DNA from: Globodera rostochiensis
Lineage: Eukaryota > Nematoda > Chromadorea > Rhabditida > Heteroderidae
Length of the DNA stretch: 64,000 nt
NCBI GenBank assembly: GCA_018350325.1
Contig: JAEVLN010000008.1
Span: 2,600,346-2,664,345, forward strand
Direction: 5' to 3'
A model generated the notes under the pieces. It saw only the letters and a program-made list of their open reading frames with translations. It was not told the DNA's origin and did no database searches. Positions within the stretch are counted from its first letter, which is position 1, and every line of letters begins with the position of its first letter. Of this stretch, positions 48,621-64,000 are shown in pieces. A program made the translations under genes and the position numbers.

Positions 48621-48722
48621 GTGTGTGCGCATCTGGCCATCTTGGCACAGTTTAATGGCCCGCGTTTATCTTTGGGTTTTTGCATAAGTGATCATTAATG
48701 ATAGCCACTTTGTTAACCTTTT

Positions 48723-48724
48723 AG
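48723..48724 (+). promoter_or_regulatory. Candidate trans-splice acceptor of the RRM-PRP4 gene
   Basis: TTAACCTTTTAG lies 26 nt upstream of the ATG at 48751 with no donor in sight, as expected for spliced-leader addition in nematodes. It would also support 48751 as a true gene start. Confidence 0.4.
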
Positions 48725-48750
48725 GAAAAAAACGTTTTTCTTTTCCAAAA

Positions 48751-52035
<3,285 letters not shown>

Positions 52036-52335
52036 TGTGAAGTCAAATTAAATCGGACTTAATTCCATTCCCCTTTATATAAATATTAGTTTTATATTTG
52101 TTTTTAAAAAGTAAATGAACAAAAAATCGAAAGGCGTTAAATGGGAGGAGGAGAGGGGGGGGGGGAAGTGAATTCTGCTGGGATCATTAGCTGAACTAGT
52201 AGGACACAACAAATCATCTCGCCGGCTGGAGTTGAATTTGATCTCCGTCTTCAATCCCGGAACCGCAAAGGAAATGAATGGCTATTACAAATATATCGTT
52301 GAGATCATTGATTATGTTGGGAGGTGTTGTTTTCA
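52036..52335. other. Convergent 3' intergenic region
   Basis: Only 300 bp separate the stops of the plus-strand PRP4 gene and the minus-strand mGluR gene. It holds AT-rich sequence and a 10-G run at about 52158. The two 3' UTRs must be short or overlap. Confidence 0.6.
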
Positions 52336-57038
<4,703 letters not shown>

Positions 57039-58375
57039 TTTGATCAGTTATTGTTCTGTTCTGTTTTGGTTAGATTATAAAAAGCAGTTGGAAGGATAGG
57101 AAGGAAACCTTTACGCTATATTTTTGAGACAGACAAAGCAAAAAACATAAATTTTCTTTCTTCCCAATGGCCGAGCAATTTAAAGAGGGGGGGGGGGCTT
57201 AAACGATTCATTAAGGCCCAGATTTTAAGCTTTGTTTTTGGCCGTTCCCTTTGCACAGATTGGCAGAAAGTCGTTAAGGGGGGGGGAGGGTAATACGAAT
57301 TAAATGAAGAATGAATTATTCGGTCGAGAGTCGAGATAAAGTCGTCGGGTGGCGGCGTGGGATTGTCCCCCCCCCCTCCCCAATCCCATTATGGGCATAT
57401 AATGTGCGCCTTGAAGGGGGCTATTAAAGAGCATTTGTTGTGCATTTTGAGGGAGGGAGAGATTATTGTGATGGAATAAAAAGAGAAAATGGAATTGTGC
57501 GATTCGATCTCACATTTGGACTTTTAGAAAAGAAAATGCATAAAAAATGTTGAAAAATATTTGATTTGTTTAAAAAAAGGGCTCAAGCGGCCGTTGTTCG
57601 GGTTTTTCATCCTCTTTTGTGTAAATGTTCTCTCCACCTTTTCCTTCTTCCCCCGCGGGTTTACTTACCTTTGTTTTTGCGAAAACGGAGCAATGCCCCG
57701 GGGGAACAAGCATCAAATGGCAAAAAAGCGAATTTCCTCAACAAAAACTTGCGCTAATGATTTTTAACAAATACATTAAAAGTTTTGGATTTTGTCCGGC
57801 GCCCTTGACGAATAAAAACGTTTTGTTAATCCGTCGAAAACACGCCGTTGCATTCCCCCCCCCCCCCCCGTCCCCCAAAAGCGCACCCAATTTCCTTAAA
57901 ACGGAAGGGGAGGGGGGGGGGGGGGGATTGGAAAGGAGGGCTTTCCCCCCCCCCCCCCCAAGGCAACCCATTCCCTTCACACCCTTCGGTTTCACCCTCT
58001 CCTTTGGGGCTCCTCAACTTACATCACGCAAAACTCACTCTTTTGCTTGTTACTAAGTCCGTCTTCACTTCATCCCCCCCCCCCCCCCATTCATTCCACC
58101 GAACAAAGGGGCCGGGTGGGGGGGGGGGGGAAGTGAATGGGAAGGAACAACCTTTTTGTCGGGAGGAACAACACAACCCCTCCCCCTCCCCTCCCCCTCC
58201 CCCTTTCGGCCTCAGTCACTTTTTTCGCACGCAAAATGGCCAATAATGTGATTTGCTGGAATCAATGCAAAAGAAAAGCTGGTGGGTGGGTCGGTGGGTG
58301 GGTGGGGGGGCAGAATATAAAATTATGATGGCGGGAGAAAAAGGAATGGAATATGCGGGGAGAGGTTGAGTTGAA
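57039..58375. other. Region upstream of mGluR, no confident gene
   Basis: Contains scattered G and C runs (57188, 57280, 57370, 57858, 57912, 57946, 58074, 58118) and a TCGGTGGGTGGGTGG microsatellite near 58290. Open frames such as 57625-58056 exist because of proline/glycine-coding homopolymers and match nothing. An mGluR first exon with signal peptide may be hidden here, but I could not find one. Confidence 0.5.
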
Positions 58376-58379
58376 AAGG

Positions 58380-58832
58380 GGGCGTTTGGGGGGGGGGGGG
58401 GTTGGGGGCGATGGGGGGGGGGGGGATTGGGGGGGGCTTTGGGGGGGGGGTTGGGGGCGATGTGGGGGGGATTGGGGGGGGCGTTTGGGGGGGGGGGTTG
58501 GGGGCGATGGGAGGGGGGATTGGGGGGGGGGGTTTGGGAGGGGGCGGTTGGGGGGGGTTGGGGGGGGGCGTTTGGGGGGGGGTTGGGGGCGATGGGAGGG
58601 GGGATTGGGGGGGGGTTTGGGTGGGGGCGATGGGGGGGGATTGGGGGCGCGTTTGGGGGGGGGGGGGTTGGGGCGATGGGAGGGGGGATTGGCGGGGGGG
58701 GGGGGGGGGTTTGGGAGGGGGCGGTTGGGGGGGGCGTTTGGAGGGGGGCGGGGGGCGTTTGGAGGGGGCGGTTGGGGGGACGGTTGGGGGGGGGGCGGTT
58801 GGGGGGACGGTTGGGGGGGCGGTTGGTAAGGC
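58380..58832. repeat. G-rich minisatellite array
   Basis: Irregular units of GCGTTTGGGGGG, TTGGGGGCGATGGG and GGGATTGGGG with variable G-run length, about 14-20 copies. All frames stay open on both strands (Gly- or Pro-rich), which is an artefact. Confidence 0.88.
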
Positions 58833-59149
58833 ATTAGGTCAATGGACACAAACATAATATTAAAATATCACCAAAGTGATTAGGAGATAGGAATAAGCCG
58901 ACAATATTAGCAGAAGCAAAACCTCAAAAGCAGCTGTTGCAGTTGGTTAGCTAATCTTTTTTCCCCATTGAAAGTTAATTGGTCCGTTTTGAATATGAAG
59001 TGAAGCCATTTTTGTCAGAATTAAATTTGAACTCAGTTTGTGATCAACGAGGATGAAATGACTGACGAATTCAATGGGCGATTGATGCCTCCCCTCTCTC
59101 GAATTGGTTGAGCTGTTTCCCCCTTCCGGCATTTTAGCCCCTTAGCCTC

Positions 59150-59675
59150 CGGCATTTTGGTCCCTCCGGCATTTTGGTCCCTCCGGCATTTTGGTTCCTC
59201 CGGCATTTTGGTCCCTTAGCCTCCGGCATTTTGGTCCCTTAGCATCCGGCATTTTGGTCCCTTAGCCTCCGGCATTTTGGTCCCTTAGCCTCCGGCATTT
59301 TGGTCCCTTAGCCTCCGGCATTTTGGTCCCTCCAGCATTTTGGTCCCTCCGGCATTTTGGTCCCTTAGCCTCCGGCATTTTGGTCCCTTAGCCTCCGGCA
59401 TTTTGGTCCCTTAGCCTCCGGCATTTTGGTCCCTTAGCCTCCGGCATTTTGGTCCCTTAGCCTCCGGCATTTTGGTCCCTCCGGCATTTTGGTCCCTCCG
59501 GCATTTTGGTCCCTTAGCCTCCGGCATTTTGGTCCCTTAGCCTCCGGCATTTTGGTCCCTTAGCCTCCGGCATTTTGGTCCCTCCGGCATTTTGGTCCCT
59601 TAGCCTCCGGCATTTTGGTCCCTTAGCCTCCGGCATTTTGGTCCCTTAGCCTCCGGCATTTTGGTCCTTTAACCT
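59150..59675. repeat. CATTTTGGTCCC minisatellite with two unit lengths
   Basis: About 25 units. The short form is CATTTTGGTCCCTCCGG (17 bp). The long form inserts TTAGCC to give 23 bp. Forms are interspersed, and most copies are nearly identical, suggesting recent homogenisation. It shares the TTTTGGTCCC core with the foldback arms at 47840-47985 and 48475-48590. Confidence 0.93.
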
Positions 59676-61689
59676 CCGCCCCCCGCCGCCTACGAATTTC
59701 CTTCCCCCACTCACTCACTTTTCGCTTAAATTTGAATAATTTGCAAACAATTTCCATCCAATACACCCGCTGGCATTGAGTGATGAAAACGGAAGGAAGG
59801 AAGGATAAGCAATTGCAACAGTAATTGATTGATTGTTTTTTGATCGATTCACTTTGTCTCAAAACATTATGTCCATCCAATTCAAATGCAGATCCATTAA
59901 AAGTCTAAATAAATTCCCCTCAGGCAGATGATTTAACCATTCCTCGAGCTTCGATGAGTAATCGCTTTTCTCTGTCCATCCCTCCTTCGATCCCTCATCG
60001 ATATTAGTCGTCTTCACCCCGGCAGCGACCCGCCGTCGGTAACTCAACCGTCCGTAATTCCTCCATCTTTGGAGTTGAGTTTGAGGCGAACAACGCCCGA
60101 GGGGCGATTCTCTTACAATTTTGTTCGATTTCCTCCCCCCGTTTCCCTTTCCCCCTAACCGTTTTGGTCATCGCTTTTCATGACGACCGATGGCCAAAGT
60201 GTACATTGTAAAGCAAAAAGCCTATTTATTCCACCTTTATTCACACCCACCCCATCCAGCAGCAGCCGTCCATTTTCGTCCTTTCACATAATTCCCCCGT
60301 TTTATTCAGTTTTTTCAAATTAAATAAATGCTTCAACTCATTCCATCCCTTTCCCGGCAATACGAACATTAAGCCAAACAAATCAAATCAAATTGTCCGG
60401 CGTCCAGCCGCAGGCATTTCCACAGCAATTCCCAATTAAACATTGCCCACCAATTCTCTTTCCTTTCTTTCTTTAACGCGTCCCCCAAATGACCCCCCCC
60501 CCCCCCAACAAATTCATCGATTTTCGGGAAACGAATGACCGGAGGGGGGGGGGAAAGAAATGGCTGGGCTTTGAAGGGCCATTTGACCCGTCCAAATTTA
60601 GCGATGGGCCGGCGGGTTAACCACACCCGAACAGCAGCAACACACCAACAGCAGATGGATATGGGAGGGGGGGAGGGGAGGGGGAGGGGGGGGGGAGGGG
60701 GGGGGGAGGGGGGGGGAGGGGGGGGGGGGCAAATGGAGACGATGGACGGGGGCAGCAGATGTGCAGGAATGTTCTTTCGCTTCATTTCCATTAATTCGTC
60801 CGTCCAAACATTTTCAATCCTCCCCTTGCGTTGCAATTCTTAAAGGGTTGATCCCGACCCCCGGCTTGCCCCCTCCCCCCGAATCCGTTACATCTCCAAT
60901 CGGGGTCCGGCCAACTCTAATTCTATCCATTTCGCCATCCTTTTACATCCCTTTTCCAAATTTGGCACTTCATCAATAATCTCATCCAATGCCTCCCCCC
61001 CCCCCCAAAATGTTATCAGTCAGCCGCCCTCTGGCCGGCATTCTTCATCACATCATTTTCACACTTCTTCCCGTCTCTTCCGTCACTTTATCCCCCCAGG
61101 GAATTAGTCCCTTTCTTTTTTCCTTTAAAAAGCCCTTTTTTCATCCGCCAAATTTCAATTTATTTTCCAAATGCTTTCACTTCTGTTCATTCATGCTTCT
61201 CGAACAAAGCGCAAAAGAATCAAAAGGTTTGTAAATTATTTGTGTAATTTTGTCTTAAATCGTATCAATTGTGACGATTTCCTTCACCAAATGCCAAAAA
61301 CAAAATATGCCAGAACGGACGGACGGAGGGACTTTTAGGCCGTTCCGTCGGTCATCATTCCTCTTCTCCCATTGGATGAAGTGATCGCGTCGAATTTACC
61401 CATTTTTAATCATTTTATTACGTTTGCCGTTACATTTCCGCTTTTTCTTCAAATTCCATTCACTTCTTCCTTTTCAGGAAAGTTCTTCCACAATCTCTTC
61501 CATCGCCGTCTTCTTCTCTTCCTTCTTCGTCTTCTTCTTCTTCCTCCTCCTCCTGTTGTTCTTCGTCTTCTTCTCTTCTCTCTTCGTCTTTTTCTCGTCC
61601 TCTTCACCTTTCGCCCTCCTCCTCTTCCTCCTTTTCTTCAATTGCCATGCAACGGCGTTCGGCCCCCGCATCGCTTCCTCCGCCCGCCG
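59676..61689. other. Gene-poor, low-complexity region
   Basis: Contains a G-rich tract (60665-60735), C/G runs (60490, 60545, 60990) and a CTT/CCT pyrimidine tract (61500-61640). The pyrimidine-rich stretch is directly upstream of the candidate exon at 61690 and could be its 5' UTR. No conserved protein was recognised on either strand. Confidence 0.55.
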
Positions 61690-64000
61690 ATGACCAACGA
61701 CGACAGCACTCTCAGCAGACCATCACAGTTGTGGAGAACAGCCGCCATCGACAAAATGACGACCATCCATGGACAGAAACATCGGCACAATTCTCAAAAT
61801 CAAAGTGTAGCCGATGGAGCGACATTTTCGGCGGATGGACCGGCAATGGCAGGGAGGGACGCAAAGGCAGCGATGGGAACAGCGCGGAGGAGGTGAACAT
61901 TGGGGGTGGGCGAGGGGCATGGACGGGTTGGGGGAGGGACATGGACGGGTTGGGGGAGGGACATGGACGGGTTGGGGGAGGGACATGGACGGGGTGGGGG
62001 GAGACATGGACGGGTTGGGGGAGGGAATGGACGGGTTGGGGGAGGGACATGGACGGGTTGGGGGAGGGACATGGACGGGTTGGGGAGGGACATGGACGGG
62101 TTGGGGGAGGGACATGGACGGGTTGGGGGAGGGACATGGACGGGTGGGGGAGGGACATGGACGGGTTGGGGGAGACATGGACGGGTTGGGGGAGGGGCAT
62201 GGAGGGTTGGGGGAGGGGCATGGACGGGTTGGGGGAGGGGCATGAACGGGTTGGGGGAGGGGATGGACGGGTTGGGGGAGGGACATGGACGGGTTGGGGG
62301 AGGGGCATGGACGGGTTGGGGAGGGGCATGAACGGGTTGGGGGAGGGGCATGGACGGGTTGGGGGAGGGGCATGGACGGGTGGGGGAGGGGCATGAACGG
62401 GTTGGGGGAGGGGCATGGACGGGTTGGGGGAGGGGCATGACGGGTTGGGGGAGGGGCATGGACGTGTTGGGGGAGGAACATGGACGGGTTGGGGGAGGGC
62501 ATGGACGGGTTGGGGGAGGGGCATGGACGGGTTGGGGGAGGGGCGACGGGTTGGGGGGGAACATGGACGGGTTGGGGGAGGGGCATGGACGGGTTGGGGG
62601 AGGGGCGACGGGTTGGGGAGGGGCATGGACGGGTTGGGGGAGGAACATGGACGGGTTGGGGGAGGGACATGGACGGTTGGGGGAGGGGCGACGGGTTGGG
62701 GGAGGGACATGTACGGGTTGGAGGAGGGACATGGCGGGGACGGGTTGGGGGAGGGACATGTACGGGTTGGAGGAGGGACATGGACGGGGACGGTTGGGGG
62801 AGGGACATGTACGGGTTGGAGGAGGGACATGGACGGGGACGGGTTGGGGGAGGGCATGGACGGGTTGGGGGAGGGACATGGACGGGTTGGGGAGGGACAT
62901 GGACGGGTTGGGGGGAGGGACATGGACGGTTGGGGGAGGGACATGGACGGGTTGGGGGAGGGACATGGACGGGTTGGGGGAGGGGCATGGACGGGTTGGG
63001 GGAGGGGCATGGACGGGTTGGGGGAGGGGCATGAACGGGTTGGGGGAGGGGCATGGACGGGTTGGGGGAGGGACATGGACGGGTTGGGGGAGGGACATGG
63101 ACGGGTTGGGGGAGGGACATGGACGGGTTGGGGGAGGGACATGGACGGGTTGGGGGAGGGACATGTACGGGTTGGGCATGTTGACCTTGGGATGACTAAA
63201 TTCATTTATTAAGCTAATCGCTGCCGTCCAAACTCTCCACTCCTCCAGCAAAATGGCAGCCAAATCGGCAGAAGCGCAGCTGAAAGGGGCGGCAATTTTG
63301 ACCAAATGGGCGGGCAAAAGCAACAACGAAGCCATGGCCGATGTTGTCGCAAGGGTCGGCGAACTGATGGAAATGCACGCGGAAAGGCAACGAACTTTTG
63401 CCAAGGATTATGGCCATTACCTTCGAGTGAGTTGGGGGGGGGGGAGGAATGGGGGAGGGGGGTTGGGGGTGGGAATGGAGGGAGGGGGGGGGGAGTTTGG
63501 GGGGGGGGTGGGGAGGCGGGGGGGGGGTCGAATGAATATGTAAAAGGAATGGGGAGGGGGGGGGGTCAATTCAATTCCGTCCGTATTTATATATTCATTC
63601 AGCAACTTCACAAAGTGGCGGAAACGGAGCGAAAAATGCGCGCGCAGTGCCGGAGGGTGGAGAAGCTGGCGGACGAGGAAAGACGGCTCGGCAAAATGCT
63701 GTTCAAGAAGGGCGGGGGGGACGAATTGAGTGCGCAGTTGGAGAGAGTAAAGCGCGAAAGGGAATGTGCCGAGCGCGAGGTGGAGGAGGAGCGGCACGAA
63801 GCCGAATTCGCACGGATGGCACATTTGGCGGCGGGGCTGGAGGGGCTGGCGGACGTTCAGGTGGCACCACAGAAATTCGGCCTTTTTGAACTCGGAGTTT
63901 CCTATATTTGCAGCTAAACTTGGCACGTGCCGGACAGCTGATATTTGGGTGTCAACGCGAGTTGGCTGCGTTTGTGTGTAAAGAGAGGCCGACGGAAAGA
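61690..64000 (+). CDS. Predicted helical (possibly BAR-like) protein, 5' part, runs off window
   Basis: Proposed exons are 61690-61892, 63249-63426, 63603-63860 and 63914 onward; the frame is open throughout. Exon 1 encodes a Ser/Thr/Gln-rich N-terminus (MTNDDSTLSRPSQLW). Exons 2-4 encode charged amphipathic helices with heptad-like spacing: SAEAQLKGAAILTKWAGKS, HAERQRTFAKDYGHYLRQLH, AETERKMRAQCRRVEKLADE and ARMAHLAAGLEGLADVQLNL. The length and the RTFAKDYGHYL motif recall BAR-family membrane-curvature domains, but I cannot assign a family. The second possible start is the ATG at 63253, right after an acceptor. Intron 1 (61893-63248) is filled by a G-rich minisatellite. Confidence 0.6.
61905..63175. 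repeat. 23-bp G-rich minisatellite, about 55 copies, in intron 1 of the 3'-most gene
   Basis: The unit is GACATGGACGGGTTGGGGGA plus GGG or variants (GGCATG, GTACGG, AACGGG, AACATG). Copies with GACAT and GGCAT are arranged in blocks, indicating stepwise expansion. Reverse-strand Pro/Ser/His-rich frames up to 534 codons are artefacts. Confidence 0.94.
63427..63602 (+). other. Intron 2 of the 3'-most gene, G-rich
   Basis: 176 nt starting GTGAGTTGG with nine or more G runs, ending TTCATTCAG. Nothing else recognised. Confidence 0.7.

Larger units (their letters stand above)
46750..48750. other. Divergent intergenic region between sec-15 and the PRP4 gene
   Basis: Two kb separating the 5' ends of two divergent genes. 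It holds two arrays of GCATATTTT motifs (46870-47000, 47345-47470), a GC-rich palindromic patch (47120-47190), a GGGATTCCCG-type segment (47545-47675) and the foldback element (47820-48620). No protein gene seen. Confidence 0.65.

Noticed and set aside
57625..58056. 143-codon plus-strand frame next to the mGluR gene
   Set aside because: Its C-terminal half is C/G homopolymer, it has no family similarity and no exon signals.
61712..63404. Open frames of 465-534 codons, Pro/Ser/His-rich, on the minus strand
   Set aside because: Direct translation of a 23-bp minisatellite; equivalent frames exist on the other strand, and no splice or start context supports them.

Overview
The window is nuclear DNA of a nematode. 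Almost every gene is cut into 40-350 nt exons separated by introns of about 32-60 nt, and the proteins belong to metazoan neuromuscular, membrane-traffic and splicing families. At least eight introns start with GC instead of GT. From memory, frequent GC-AG introns are reported for potato cyst nematodes, so a tylenchine plant parasite near Globodera/Heterodera is my best guess (inference, not proven).

Layout. 1-30719 (minus): about 100 exons of one ryanodine receptor (UNC-68-like). The start codon is at 30719 and the window ends inside the pore region, so the C-terminus lies to the left. 31830-35419 (minus): RBR-type E3 ubiquitin ligase, 811 aa. 36083-38237 (minus): SLC36-type amino-acid transporter, 467 aa. 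39598-41337 (minus): protein kinase D-type kinase, 352 aa, without the usual C1 and PH domains. 42657-46749 (minus): exocyst subunit Sec15, about 873 aa. 48751-52035 (plus): one open model joining an SR-protein-like RRM to a PRP4 (PRPF4B) kinase, 729 aa. 52336-57038 (minus): metabotropic glutamate receptor, about 1064 aa. 57039-61689: gene-poor, G/C-rich repeats. 61690 to the right end (plus): 5' part of a helical, possibly BAR-like, protein.

The reading frame closes across all chosen splice junctions for the RBR ligase, transporter, PKD, Sec15, PRP4 and mGluR models: each coding sum is a multiple of three with no internal stop. This is strong internal support. In the ryanodine receptor a few junctions stay open (20230-20875, 15345, 11001, 2164-2250).

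The second theme is repeats. Many introns hold micro- or minisatellites with C or G homopolymer runs (6.99-8.49, 11.5-11.85, 28.5-30.5, 58.4-58.8, 61.9-63.2 kb). Several arrays start at, or contain copies of, a splice donor and the adjoining exon end. There is also a 179-bp MITE-like element with a 6-bp target duplication, and a foldback element of about 0.8 kb just upstream of the PRP4 gene. I see no sign of an operon: spacings between same-strand genes are 0.7-1.4 kb. No RNA genes or CRISPR arrays were recognised.
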